A stretch of 64,000 bases of DNA, taken from contig JBBPIG010000004.1 of the NCBI GenBank assembly GCA_038040445.1, forward strand, positions 264,093 through 328,092. Direction: 5' to 3'. The translations under genes and the position numbers were made by a program. Below, piece by piece: positions 18,717-28,333 of the stretch. This stretch comes from Acidobacteriota bacterium (GTDB lineage Bacteria > Acidobacteriota > Blastocatellia > UBA7656). Numbering within the stretch: position 1 is the stretch's first letter; every line of letters starts with the position of its first letter. The notes under the pieces are model-generated. The model did not search any database. It saw only the letters and a program-made list of their open reading frames with translations, and had not been told where the DNA came from.

Positions 18717-18822
18717 GATTGTCCGAGAAACTTCAGTTTGTCGTCGCAGCGGTCCGATGTCGACTAGCCTCAGTTTATCGTCGAGCCGTCCTATGCGACA
18801 AACTGAAGTTTGTCGGACAATC
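18717..18822. repeat. REP-like palindrome with CAAACTGAAGTTTG core
   Basis: Two 27-bp arms (18717-18743 and 18796-18822) are complementary with a single mismatch, and each contains the near-palindromic core CAAACTGAAGTTTG or its complement. A degenerate third copy lies between them. The same core recurs at 44190-44260. The element sits in a 523-bp gene-free stretch (18528-19050). Confidence 0.8.
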
Positions 18823-18916
18823 GCCCTTCTTTTGAGACTCGGCACATAGTGAATAAACAGCCAAAATGTACCAGCCGAATGCGCTCCGCGCCGATGTTTG
18901 TCTTTGGCATTCACCA

Positions 18917-18981
18917 GGCATCGGCTCATTGAGACTAACAAAGCTCAATTGCTAGCCGCCTTGCGTCGCGTGTTTGAATGA
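18917..18981 (+). pseudogene. 3' remnant of a second HEAT-repeat gene
   Basis: In frame, the sequence reads TNKAQLLAALRRVFE and a stop. This matches the last 15 residues of the HEAT protein ending at 17696 (PNKDQLLAALRRVFE). Similarity continues about 30-40 bp past the stop (ACTTGGGGTGCCGGC). Nothing upstream resembles the rest of the gene, so this is a truncated paralogue. Confidence 0.8.
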
Positions 18982-19050
18982 CTTGGGGTGCCGGCCAACT
19001 TTGAGACTCGAGTAGGCGCAGGAATGGCCTTCGCTATGTTCTGCACGACG

Positions 19051-19434
19051 TTATCGTGGCTTTTCCGTGGTTCGGTTCGAACCTCGCCGAAGCTTGGCGC
19101 TGCTGCGTCCGGGCTGCACGCGTTTCTTAGCCGGGCGGCTGGCGGCGGCTTTCGGCTCGGCTGCTACTGAAGGTGGACGATACGCGGGAACGCCGTAGAG
19201 CAAGCCCTCGGCGCTGAGGTCTTCATCGATGTCTGGCCAGTGCACCCCTTGGCCGGTCCCGATTAACCGCCAGTTTGCTCGCTGCGCCGGAGTTGCCTCA
19301 GACAGTCGCCAAGACCACGCTAGCGGGACGCTAATGACGCGACCGTCGGCAAGCTTCACTATGATTTCGTCGTCGGCGACCTGCACGTCTTGGACGACCG
19401 GATCGCTGCTAGCCAAAATGTTCATGCCAGGCAT
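19051..19434 (-). CDS. DUF2442 domain protein
   Basis: The 127-residue protein has a DUF2442 core of about 80 residues (VADDEIIVKLADGRVISVPLA, then WPDIDEDLSAEGLLYG), followed by a basic, Pro/Ala-rich tail ending RTTEKPR. DUF2442 is a small domain of unknown function, common near toxin-antitoxin-like genes. It stands alone here, between a HEAT remnant and a truncated nucleotide-binding gene. The first ATG is used; a second ATG three codons on would serve equally. The 283 bp upstream (19435-19717) hold only short GGTGCAA-type words. Confidence 0.85.
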   Translation of the reverse strand: MPGMNILASSDPVVQDVQVADDEIIVKLADGRVISVPLAWSWRLSEATPAQRANWRLIGTGQGVHWPDIDEDLSAEGLLYGVPAYRPPSVAAEPKAAASRPAKKRVQPGRSSAKLRRGSNRTTEKPR

Positions 19435-19717
19435 CCAGAAACGAGGCTCGATGCGTCTCGATCGTGCGTCGAATCATTCAACTCTCGGGCGCTGAACCCG
19501 TACGAAATTGCAATTTGCACGCCTGACCCCATCCGCTTAAGTTCCATTTGTAGCGAACCATTCTTCTGCACCCCTCAAACGGTGCAATTAGAGTTTGCAC
19601 CCAAAACCGGGTGCAACGTTATCACACTCCTATTCAGTAAGGCACTAGGTCATGGTATCGTTGGGCGGTCAATTTCGACGATATTTCTTACTTACCCACT
19701 AGACACGATAAGGACAA

Positions 19718-20101
19718 ATGACCACCAAGTCCTCGCCAAGCATGATTCGCCGCTTCAGCGGTAAGGATGGACGCAGGAGACTTATCGAATGCGTATCTGT
19801 TCAGACGTGTGTTGCGGGTAACTTGGCTTTGGCGCGTGAACTGGTTACTGCGGGCACGCTGGTCGACGTTAAACCAGGAGATCGGATCGCTGTGCAAGGT
19901 GACGCCGATAACGACTTGTTTTTCATAATTAGCGGGGAGTTTGGCATCACAGTAAACGGTCGACAAATTGCGACTAGAGCGGCGGGTCGCCACGTTGGTG
20001 AAATGGCCGTCTTAGATCCGACGGCGAGACGAAGCGCTACTGCGGTGTCAGCCACTATTTTTGTACGTCTTCATTCGGATGAATGCCATCGCTCTGATTG
20101 A
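19718..20101 (+). CDS. Cyclic-nucleotide-binding domain protein, C-terminally truncated
   Basis: The 127-residue product, from an ATG preceded by AAGGAC, contains a CAP-ED/cNMP-binding domain. PGDRIAVQGDADNDLFFIISGEFGITVNG (about 52-80) and HVGEMAVLDPTARRSATAV (about 91-109) give the phosphate-binding cassette with its Arg-Ser. It stops soon after, at FVRLHSDECHRSD. The last dozen residues are read through a reverse-oriented remnant of the esterase gene. From memory, proteins with this N-terminus usually continue with the helices and a C-terminal TIR-like nucleotide-binding domain found in defence effectors. If that is right, the effector half has been lost and the gene is probably non-functional. 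Confidence 0.75.
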   Translation: MTTKSSPSMIRRFSGKDGRRRLIECVSVQTCVAGNLALARELVTAGTLVDVKPGDRIAVQGDADNDLFFIISGEFGITVNGRQIATRAAGRHVGEMAVLDPTARRSATAVSATIFVRLHSDECHRSD

Positions 20102-20276
20102 GCGATTCGATTCCTGCGACACGATCCAGGAAGAATGGAATCAGAGGCACGTTGTAGTCGCGCGAGAGAGACAAGAATGCTTAGTGAATGGCTTTGCGAT
20201 ACTCGTCGTCGGCGTTCGTCGGAGCTTCCATTCCCGCCAGCAACACCGTTGCGCCTCGCGCTTTCATTCGCTCGAT
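20069..20276 (-). pseudogene. Remnant of a tesA-like esterase gene (C-terminal part)
   Basis: About 208 bp align without gaps by eye to 21118-21325 in the intact esterase gene (offset 1049), with many scattered substitutions. The blocks around CGGATGAATGCC, GATTCCTGC, GAAGAATGGAAT and GTCGGAGCTTCCAT are shared. It covers the region coding for the C-terminal third, including the catalytic DxxH part. It lacks the start and end of the gene and overlaps the tail of the cyclic-nucleotide-binding frame. Confidence 0.85.
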
Positions 20277-20353
20277 GCACAGGAATGGAACTGACAAAGA
20301 TCGGGGCGTATGGTACTTTGAGGCAAGTAGGAACGATTAGTAGGAGATGGTGA

Positions 20354-20614
20354 ATGCCTGAGATCAGCAGGTTCTTCGGGATCATCATTCGGATGTTTTT
20401 TGACGAGCATAATCCTCCGCATATCCACGCGGAGCATCAAGGTAACAAGGCGGTGTTTGATCTGAGTGGAAATATCACGCAGGGAAATCTGAAATCGCGA
20501 ACCGCCATCAAACTCGTGCGTGAATGGATCGACTTGCACGTCGCCGAATTGCTCGAGGATTGGGAGCTCGCCCAGGCGGGGAAGGAAATCAAGAAGATCG
20601 ACCCATTGGATTGA
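20354..20614 (+). CDS. DUF4160 domain protein
   Basis: The 86-residue protein has the DUF4160 pattern: [20 protein letters not shown] near the N-terminus and [19 protein letters not shown] near the C-terminus. The function is unknown. DUF4160 genes are commonly followed by DUF2442 genes, as here (8-bp gap), and the pair has been suggested to act like a toxin-antitoxin module. No experimental basis is known to me for this pair. An AGGAG site is 6 bp before the ATG. Confidence 0.9.
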   Translation: MPEISRFFGIIIRMFFDEHNPPHIHAEHQGNKAVFDLSGNITQGNLKSRTAIKLVREWIDLHVAELLEDWELAQAGKEIKKIDPLD

Positions 20615-20622
20615 GGCGAGCC

Positions 20623-20886
20623 ATGTGGAATCTCAACGACGTCAAACAGATTGAGTACAAAGCAGACTATTCTTTCCTGATCGTTTTTGATGACGGCACC
20701 AGTGCTGTCATTGATTTCTCGGAGTACCTGCAACGCGGACCCATTTTTGCGCCACTCAAGGATCGCGACTTCTTCCGGCAGGCAAGAATCGAAGGAGGCA
20801 CCATCGCTTGGCCCAACGGGGCGGACATTGCTCCTGAAACCCTGTACGAGAAGTGCGAACAAGTTTCTGCACTCGCCAGGAAATAG
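20623..20886 (+). CDS. DUF2442 domain protein (partner of DUF4160)
   Basis: The 87-residue protein starts at the ATG at 20623 after GAGGCGAG, 8 bp behind the DUF4160 gene. The DUF2442 features are [19 protein letters not shown], a [19 protein letters not shown] stretch and [16 protein letters not shown]. It may be an antitoxin-like or accessory partner of DUF4160; this is inference from pairing. The reading frame is open for a further 33 codons upstream, but that part overlaps DUF4160 and does not resemble the family. Confidence 0.9.
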   Translation: MWNLNDVKQIEYKADYSFLIVFDDGTSAVIDFSEYLQRGPIFAPLKDRDFFRQARIEGGTIAWPNGADIAPETLYEKCEQVSALARK

Positions 20887-21046
20887 CGCGCCGAAGCGCA
20901 CCCACACCCACACCCTCTCCAATAAGAGTGTATCTTCTACATCGAAATATGCGAGATGGTTTCTTAAGAGCCGCAAACCGCGCGGCACGGTGATGTGGAG
21001 CGTTGGTGCGCAGGTAAGCTTGGCGTTTTCTTGCAGGCGGTTCGAT

Positions 21047-21727
21047 TCACAGTCCTTGCTTCTCCAACAACGGCACAAGCGACCGATACACCGTCTCTGT
21101 CACGACCTTTGTCCCCTCTTCACTCGGATGAATGCCGTCACGTTGATTCAGCGTGTCGATTCCTGCCACCCCCTCGAGGAAGAATGGAATGAGGGGCACT
21201 TGATGATCTCGCGCTAGAGATGCGAATGCCTCGTGAACCGCTATTCGATACTCGGCGCCTGAGTTCGTCGGAGCTTCCATCCCGGCCAGCAACACTGTTG
21301 CGCCGTGAGCTTTCGCTCGCTTGATAATCTGCGCGAGATTCTCTTTCATCGCGTCGATTGGCTGGCCGCGCAAGATGTCATTCGCGCCCAGCTCGATGAT
21401 CACTATCTTGACGTCGCCGTCGAGCGCCCAATCGATTCGTCTCACTCCCCCCGCTGATGTGTCTCCTGATACACCGGCGTTGACGACTTCATAAGCAAAG
21501 CCTTCGGCGTCGAGCTTCTTTCGCAAAAGCGCCGGATAGCTCAAACCCTCGGGAAGTCCGAAGCCTGCCGTGAGACTGTCGCCGAATGCTACTATCTTCG
21601 GTAAACTCTTCGCAGGCTTCGCGCGAGCGGCAGGCGATGCTGGAGACGCTTCCTTCGGGGCCGCGGCTCTGCAGGCTGTAACGGCCAACGCCGCGATCAG
21701 GACCAGGTAAAGTAGAAGACGATTCAT
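21047..21727 (-). CDS. tesA: TesA-like GDSL/SGNH esterase lipoprotein (arylesterase)
   Basis: The 226-residue protein has a lipoprotein signal with lipobox VTAC (Cys19). The SGNH blocks follow: block I FGDSLTAGFGLP (catalytic Ser), block II with VSGDTSAGG, block III GANDILRG, and block V DGIHPSEEG (Asp/His). TesA hydrolyses acyl esters and thioesters in the periplasm. The divergent neighbours encode YbbA- and YbbP-like ABC components, the same gene order as Escherichia coli tesA-ybbA-ybbP. Its start codon overlaps that of the ABC gene. A decayed copy of its 3' part lies about 1 kb away. Confidence 0.92.
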   Translation of the reverse strand: MNRLLLYLVLIAALAVTACRAAAPKEASPASPAARAKPAKSLPKIVAFGDSLTAGFGLPEGLSYPALLRKKLDAEGFAYEVVNAGVSGDTSAGGVRRIDWALDGDVKIVIIELGANDILRGQPIDAMKENLAQIIKRAKAHGATVLLAGMEAPTNSGAEYRIAVHEAFASLARDHQVPLIPFFLEGVAGIDTLNQRDGIHPSEEGTKVVTETVYRSLVPLLEKQGL

Positions 21728-22442
21728 GATTCAATTATACAAGGTATCCAAAGTTGTTCCCTCTGGCGCAGAGATGCTCACGATTCTTCACCCGCTCGAT
21801 TTGACGATTCCAGACGGCCAGTTCATCGCGGTCGTAGGGCCTTCTGGCAGCGGGAAGTCCACTCTGCTTGGGTTGATTGCCGGACTCGACGAGCCGACTT
21901 CTGGCGAAATCCGCATCGACGGCCAGGCCATCACCGCTATGAATGAAGACTCGCTCGCCGAGCTGCGCGGCGGCAAGATCGGCTTCATCTTTCAGTCTTT
22001 TCATCTGATACCTTCGCTGACCGCGCTCGAAAACATTCTGGTACCGATGGAGATCGCGGGCGCGCGCGACGCGGCGGAGCGTGCTAATCAGTTGATGGAA
22101 GACGTGGATCTGGTGGCGCGCGCACATCATTATCCTTCGCAGCTTTCCGGGGGTGAGCAGCAGCGAGTCGCGATCGCCCGCGCGTTCGCCAACGGCCCGT
22201 CGATCCTGCTTGCGGACGAGCCTACGGGGAATCTCGATTCGCACAACGGCCGTCACGTTTTCGAGTTGATGGTCGAGATGAATCGAAAGCACAATGCGAC
22301 GCTCGTGCTCGTAACCCACGATCACGAGCTTGCAGCGCTGGCCGACCGGCGAATTTCGTTGAGAGACGGCCGAGTCGTCAGCGACAGCGATGCGGACGTG
22401 TTGAGTCCAAAGGAAGACGCCGTGGAGGCGAGCCGCTCATGA
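21726..22442 (+). CDS. ybbA: YbbA-like ABC transporter ATP-binding protein
   Basis: The 238-residue ATPase has Walker [10 protein letters not shown] (residues 38-46), signature [14 protein letters not shown], Walker [13 protein letters not shown] and the H-loop VTHDHE. It belongs to the LolD/MacB-like branch, which works with FtsX-type permeases in envelope transport or mechanotransmission. The start codon shares two bases with that of the divergent esterase gene (CATG at 21725-21728), and the stop overlaps the permease start by 4 bp (ATGA). Its promoter and ribosome site must therefore lie within the esterase coding region, or the message is leaderless. Confidence 0.95.
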   Translation: MIQLYKVSKVVPSGAEMLTILHPLDLTIPDGQFIAVVGPSGSGKSTLLGLIAGLDEPTSGEIRIDGQAITAMNEDSLAELRGGKIGFIFQSFHLIPSLTALENILVPMEIAGARDAAERANQLMEDVDLVARAHHYPSQLSGGEQQRVAIARAFANGPSILLADEPTGNLDSHNGRHVFELMVEMNRKHNATLVLVTHDHELAALADRRISLRDGRVVSDSDADVLSPKEDAVEASRS

Positions 22443-24961
22443 GATTTATTCTGCAAATGGCGCGGCGGGAGCTTCGAGCCTCGTGGCGCAGGCTGCTGTT
22501 CTTCTTCGCTTGCATAGCGATCGGCGTGGGCGCGATCGTCGCGGGCCGGTCGATGCTGCAAAACGCGGCCGTCGCGATCGCGGCGGAAGCGCGCAACCTC
22601 CTGACCGCCGATGTGCAGGTTGATTCGAGTCGCCCGTGGACCCCCGAAACCCTCGCCGCAATTGATCGCGTCGCGCTGCCTTTTGCCGAAGCACGAACTG
22701 AAACGATTGAATCGCCGACGATGCTCCGCCCGGCCGATCCGGCTCACGAGGGCGCGATGATGGTTGAGCTGAAGGGAATCGATTCGGGCTTCCCCCTGGT
22801 CGGTGAGTTCAACCTGACAAACGGTGAACCGGTTACTTACTCGCTCATTCAAAACAATGGCGCGGTCGTGTCGATTGCGCTGCTTGATCGATTGAAGCTC
22901 CAAGTTGGCGACGACGTGAAGATCGGAAACTCGACCTTTCAGATTCGCGGTACGATCGACAAAGAACCCGGAGGCGGAAGCGGCTTTCGTGTCGGTCCTC
23001 GAGTGTTCATCGAGCGAGCGGCGGTTGAATCAGCGGGGCTAACTGGATTCGGTAGCCGCGCGCGACGCAAGATCTTTTTCACAACTTCGGTAGATAACAT
23101 CCCAACACTAGTGCGGCAACTGCGAGACGAGTTGAAGAACAATCTGGTCAACGTTCGCTCATACAAGGAGTCGCAAGAAAACCTCAGCGAGCAGTTTTCG
23201 CGCGCCGAAGACTATTCTTCTTTGACCGGACTTGTGATCCTGGTCCTCGGCGGAATCGGCATATCAAACGTTACTCGCGTATTCATCGAGCAAAAGAAAA
23301 AGACCATAGCCGTATTGAAGTGCATCGGGGCAACCGGCAAGCGAATAACGGTTGCCTATTTGGCTCAGGTGCTCACGATGGGCGTGATTGGAAGCGCGCT
23401 GGGACTCCTGTTCGGGAAGGCGGTGCTGTTTCTAATCCAATACATCTTCGCCGACAAGCTGCCGGCTTACATGACTTACGGCCTTCGTTTTGGAGCGGCC
23501 GCTCAAGGTCTCGGCACAGGCATCCTGATATCGATACTTTTTTCTGCGCTGCCGCTGCTGCGCATTCGGCATATAAGACCCAACGTGCTTCTGCGCGAGA
23601 GCGCGGTGTCGAAGCGCGGCGCCATAGATGTATTGCGATGGGCGACAGCGGGTTTAGTGATATTGGGTTTGCTTCTTGTCGTCTCGTGGCAAGCGGGATC
23701 GCTCCGAGTCGGTCTTTTTTTTCTGGGCGGGCTGGCGGTGACCGCTGGAGCTTTGTACCTCGCGGCAACGCTGCTGATCTTACTCGTGCGCCGGACGCGT
23801 CCTGTAGCGTCGTTTGCATTGAAACAAGCGATCAACAGTCTTCATCGGCCGGGCAATCAAACGCGTGTGATCGTTATGGTGGTAGGGCTGGGAGTGTTCC
23901 TGGTGATCACGATCCAGTCGCTTCAATCGAACCTCATACGCGAATTTAATCTGGGCCGCGGCGGCAACATTCCTAACATGTTTTTGATCGACATTCAGAA
24001 GGATCAAGAGCAGGGCCTCGCGGAGTTGGTCTCGCAGATAACCGGCGAGCGCCCGCTGCTGGTTCCCACCGTTCGCGTTCGTATGGTCTCGATTAACGGC
24101 AAGGACATCGACTTCAACGACGCGGAGATGAAACGCGAGCGCGGCCGGCTAAGCCGAGAGTATGTTGTGACCTATCGGCCCGGGCTGGAGTCAAACGAAA
24201 AGATCATCGCCGGTCAGTTTTGGGACGCGTTGCCTTCGTCCGAACCCGAGGTCTCAATCGAGGAAAGCATGCGCGGGATGTTGGGACTGGACGTTGGCGG
24301 TGAGATCACGTTCGACATTCAAGGCCGCAAGCTGGCGGCTCGAGTGACGAGCATTCGGCACGTTGACTGGCGCAACTCGCGAACGGGGTTCATGGTGCTG
24401 TTTCGGCCGGGGGCGCTTGAAAGCGCGCCTCAGATGATGGTCGGCGCGCTGAACGGACCGGCCGGTGAATTGGAGCGGTCACGTTTTCAACGGGCGGTGG
24501 TCGATAAGTATCCCAACGTTTCGGTCATCGACGTGGTGGACATAGTCCGCGCGATCGAGCGAATCATAAACAACATCACGCTGGCGGTTTCATTCGTGGG
24601 CGTATTCGTTCTGCTAAGCGGCGCGCTGATACTGATCGGCTCGCTTGCGATGACAAAGTTCCAGCGGATCTACGAAGTCGCTGTTCTGAAGACACTCGGC
24701 GCAAAACGAAAGGTGCTCTTGAAGATTTTACTCGCGGAGTATGGGTTGATAGGTTTTGTCGCCGGAGTCATTGGTTCGCTCGCGGCGGTTGGCCTGTCCT
24801 ACGTGACATCGCGGTTCGTGTTCGAGATTCCGTGGAGCTTTACCCCCGTAGTAAACCTCGGAGGGATCGTAGCTACAATCATAATGGTTACCGCGGTGGG
24901 AACGCTGGCAACCGTTGACGTGCTCTCTCGCAAGCCGCTGGTAACGCTTCGCGCCCAATAA
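22439..24961 (+). CDS. ybbP: YbbP-like ABC transporter permease (FtsX family)
   Basis: The 840-residue protein has an N-terminal membrane segment (LLFFFACIAIGVGAIVAG) and a large periplasmic part. Groups of hydrophobic helices follow near residues 265-350, 400-460 and 480-500, then a second periplasmic part, and the last FtsX domain near residues 715-835. This two-FtsX, about ten-helix layout is the YbbP/type VII exporter-related form. It overlaps the ATPase gene by 4 bp and should be translationally coupled to it. The substrate is unknown; linkage to TesA suggests lipid or acyl-product handling, which is inference. Confidence 0.92.
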   Translation: MRFILQMARRELRASWRRLLFFFACIAIGVGAIVAGRSMLQNAAVAIAAEARNLLTADVQVDSSRPWTPETLAAIDRVALPFAEARTETIESPTMLRPADPAHEGAMMVELKGIDSGFPLVGEFNLTNGEPVTYSLIQNNGAVVSIALLDRLKLQVGDDVKIGNSTFQIRGTIDKEPGGGSGFRVGPRVFIERAAVESAGLTGFGSRARRKIFFTTSVDNIPTLVRQLRDELKNNLVNVRSYKESQENLSEQFSRAEDYSSLTGLVILVLGGIGISNVTRVFIEQKKKTIAVLKCIGATGKRITVAYLAQVLTMGVIGSALGLLFGKAVLFLIQYIFADKLPAYMTYGLRFGAAAQGLGTGILISILFSALPLLRIRHIRPNVLLRESAVSKRGAIDVLRWATAGLVILGLLLVVSWQAGSLRVGLFFLGGLAVTAGALYLAATLLILLVRRTRPVASFALKQAINSLHRPGNQTRVIVMVVGLGVFLVITIQSLQSNLIREFNLGRGGNIPNMFLIDIQKDQEQGLAELVSQITGERPLLVPTVRVRMVSINGKDIDFNDAEMKRERGRLSREYVVTYRPGLESNEKIIAGQFWDALPSSEPEVSIEESMRGMLGLDVGGEITFDIQGRKLAARVTSIRHVDWRNSRTGFMVLFRPGALESAPQMMVGALNGPAGELERSRFQRAVVDKYPNVSVIDVVDIVRAIERIINNITLAVSFVGVFVLLSGALILIGSLAMTKFQRIYEVAVLKTLGAKRKVLLKILLAEYGLIGFVAGVIGSLAAVGLSYVTSRFVFEIPWSFTPVVNLGGIVATIIMVTAVGTLATVDVLSRKPLVTLRAQ

Positions 24962-24982
24962 AAAGCAAGCTCAATCATGCGA

Positions 24983-25066
24983 GTACGGGCGACCATCTGA
25001 AAACGCCCCTCATTCCGGTTGCTGCTTCTGTGCGGAAGAGGAGCGTCCACAGAGGGTCGCCCGTAC
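24983..25066. repeat. 84-bp imperfect palindrome between convergent genes
   Basis: Perfect 12-bp outer arms (24983-24994 and 25055-25066, GTACGGGCGACC and complement) enclose a second imperfect stem around ACGCCCCTC and GAGGAGCGT. It sits between the ends of the permease and groEL genes. It may serve as a bidirectional terminator or be a small palindromic element. Confidence 0.75.
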
Positions 25067-25093
25067 AAGTTTCTTAGAACAGGTAACGGATTT

Positions 25094-26740
<1,647 letters not shown>

Positions 26741-26752
26741 TTATAAGAATTG

Positions 26753-27082
26753 CTATCTGCCTTTTCCTTTTGCCTTCGAGTGCTCGGAGGCCCTCTCGAT
26801 CACGCCGAGAATGTCGTCCTCGCGCATGATCAGATACTCTTCGTCATCGAGTTTGACTTCGGTGCCGGCGTATTTGCCGAACAGCACACGGTCTCCCTCT
26901 TTGACGTCCATCGCCAGGCGCTCGCCACTATCGAGCTTCTTGCCTTCTCCGGCGGCGATGACTTCGCCCTCCTGCGGCTTTTCTCTGGCACTGTCGGGAA
27001 TGATGATGCCCCCACGGATCTGCTCCCCTTCCTCGATCCGCCTGATGATCACACGATCTTGAAGTGGGCGTATTCTTGCCAT
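26753..27082 (-). CDS. groES: 10-kDa co-chaperonin GroES
   Basis: The 109-residue protein has [19 protein letters not shown] in the mobile loop, [14 protein letters not shown] and [16 protein letters not shown]. It is slightly longer than usual at the C-terminus (a basic [12 protein letters not shown] tail). It caps the GroEL chamber. The ATG has an AGAAAGGAG ribosome site. It is the first gene of the groESL operon. Confidence 0.98.
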   Translation of the reverse strand: MARIRPLQDRVIIRRIEEGEQIRGGIIIPDSAREKPQEGEVIAAGEGKKLDSGERLAMDVKEGDRVLFGKYAGTEVKLDDEEYLIMREDDILGVIERASEHSKAKGKGR

Positions 27083-27149
27083 ACGTTTTTTTCGCTCCTT
27101 TCTAATGAATTGAAACTAAGCGCTGATGAGAATGAAATACATGCGCGCG

Positions 27150-27175
27150 TTAGCACTCTCCAACGAGACTGCTAA
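27150..27175 (-). promoter_or_regulatory. CIRCE-like operator (HrcA site)
   Basis: On the plus strand TTAGCACTC (27150-27158), an 8-nt spacer and GACTGCTAA (27167-27175) match the CIRCE inverted repeat with one mismatch and a spacer one base shorter than the usual 9. It overlaps the -10 of the groES promoter and is the expected binding site of the HrcA repressor, whose gene is not in the window. Confidence 0.85.
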
Positions 27176-27203
27176 GTATATGTTCCCGAGGGCGGCCTGT
27201 CAA
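27175..27203 (-). promoter_or_regulatory. Consensus sigma70 promoter of groESL
   Basis: On the minus strand TTGACA (27198-27203) and TATACT (27175-27180) are separated by exactly 17 bp, about 95 bp upstream of groES. The overlap with CIRCE fits repression by HrcA. Confidence 0.85.
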
Positions 27204-27204
27204 C

Positions 27205-27237
27205 GTGTCTTCAGGAACTATGTGTCTTCAGGAACTA
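27205..27237. repeat. 17-bp direct repeat, two copies, next to the groES promoter
   Basis: GTGTCTTCAGGAACTA occurs at 27205-27220 and 27222-27237. It begins immediately upstream of the groES -35. No regulator is known to me for it. It may be a simple slippage duplication. Confidence 0.7.
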
Positions 27238-27400
27238 GCGCCCATTATTTCTACACCTAACGGATCGCTTGCAAGGGCTGTTAATAGTTTCCTTTCGCGC
27301 GCAGTCAGTCATCAGTCATAATCCAGTGGCGGCAACGTCAGGCCTAGCAACCGATCGTCGTCAAGCCGGACGAGATAACGCAAAAGTTGTAGAACCTTGA

Positions 27401-28315
27401 GTGTCGCGACGTTTCTCGGAATTTATGGTCAAAGTACTTAGATTATCCCTTGCAACCGCAGCGATCCTGCTTCTCCTCGGGAATGCATCATTCGCGGATC
27501 CGCAGTTGCCTCAGCCGCAAGGCATGTTGAGCGACTTTGCGGGGAAAATTAGCCCGGCAAATAAGCAGCAAATTGAAACGCTTCTTCGCAACTTTCGCGA
27601 TCGCACCGGCATCGAGATCGCCGTCGTGACGATTCCGTTCGACAACATGGAAGGCTACCCGATCGAAGACTACGCGCTTCGATTGGGCCGGCAGTGGGGC
27701 GTCGGCCGGGATTCGGAAAAGCGTGCGCTGTTGCTTCTTGTCGCGATCAAGCCGGCTGACGGTGAAGGTTATCACGGAGGAACAAGACTCGAAGTCAGCC
27801 GTCACCTTGAAGGCGACGTGCCGGACATTCTTGCGGGGGAGCTGATTCGCAAGATGCGCGTTGACTTCATCGCGGGGCGGTTCGATCAAGCTCTGACGAC
27901 CGGCACTCAAACAATCCTGGCGACCCTGGCTCAGCGGCTCGGGATCTCAATGGACGGCATCGATTCAAGTCAGGCCGCGCGGCAACCCGTCCGGCAGCCG
28001 GCTCGCGGGAGCCGAAGCAGCGGACGCGGAATCTCCCTGTTCACAATCGTCATCATCGGGTTTGTCTTGTTCGCGATCATCCGAGCGCTGTTTGGTGGAG
28101 GCCGCGGAGGAGGCGGAGGACGACGGGGAGGAATTGGCTCGGACTGGCTGCTCTGGGCCGTTTTGTTTGGCAGCGGCAGAGGCGGCGGCTGGGGTAGCTT
28201 CGGCGGCGGTGGAGACTCAAGCTGGGGCGGCGGCGGCGGTAGCGACGGAGGAGGCTTCGGCGGGTTTGGCGGCGGCGGCGACTTCGGAGGCGGCGGCGCG
28301 AGCGATAGCTGGTAA
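27401..28315 (+). CDS. TPM-domain (YgcG-like) exported membrane protein, copy 1
   Basis: The 304-residue protein has a signal peptide (LATAAILLLLGNASFA). A TPM domain follows (SDFAGKISPANKQQIETLL, then RTGIEIAVVTIPF, LGRQWGVGRDSEKRALLLL, ILAGELIRKMR; about residues 40-185). Next come a membrane helix near residue 215 and a Gly/Ser-rich tail ending GGGGASDSW. TPM domains occur in phosphatase-like and photosystem-repair proteins; the bacterial role is poorly known. The GTG at 27401 opens the frame, but the ATG at 27425 gives a neater signal peptide and may be the true start. A close paralogue follows 18 bp later. Confidence 0.88.
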   Translation: MSRRFSEFMVKVLRLSLATAAILLLLGNASFADPQLPQPQGMLSDFAGKISPANKQQIETLLRNFRDRTGIEIAVVTIPFDNMEGYPIEDYALRLGRQWGVGRDSEKRALLLLVAIKPADGEGYHGGTRLEVSRHLEGDVPDILAGELIRKMRVDFIAGRFDQALTTGTQTILATLAQRLGISMDGIDSSQAARQPVRQPARGSRSSGRGISLFTIVIIGFVLFAIIRALFGGGRGGGGGRRGGIGSDWLLWAVLFGSGRGGGWGSFGGGGDSSWGGGGGSDGGGFGGFGGGGDFGGGGASDSW

Positions 28316-28333
28316 GCTCGTTTCGAGGGAAAG

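Noticed and set aside
19060..19100. GGTTCGGTTCGAACC, resembling a tRNA T-arm
   Set aside because: It lies in the DUF2442 coding end, and no acceptor stem, anticodon arm or D-arm can be drawn around it.
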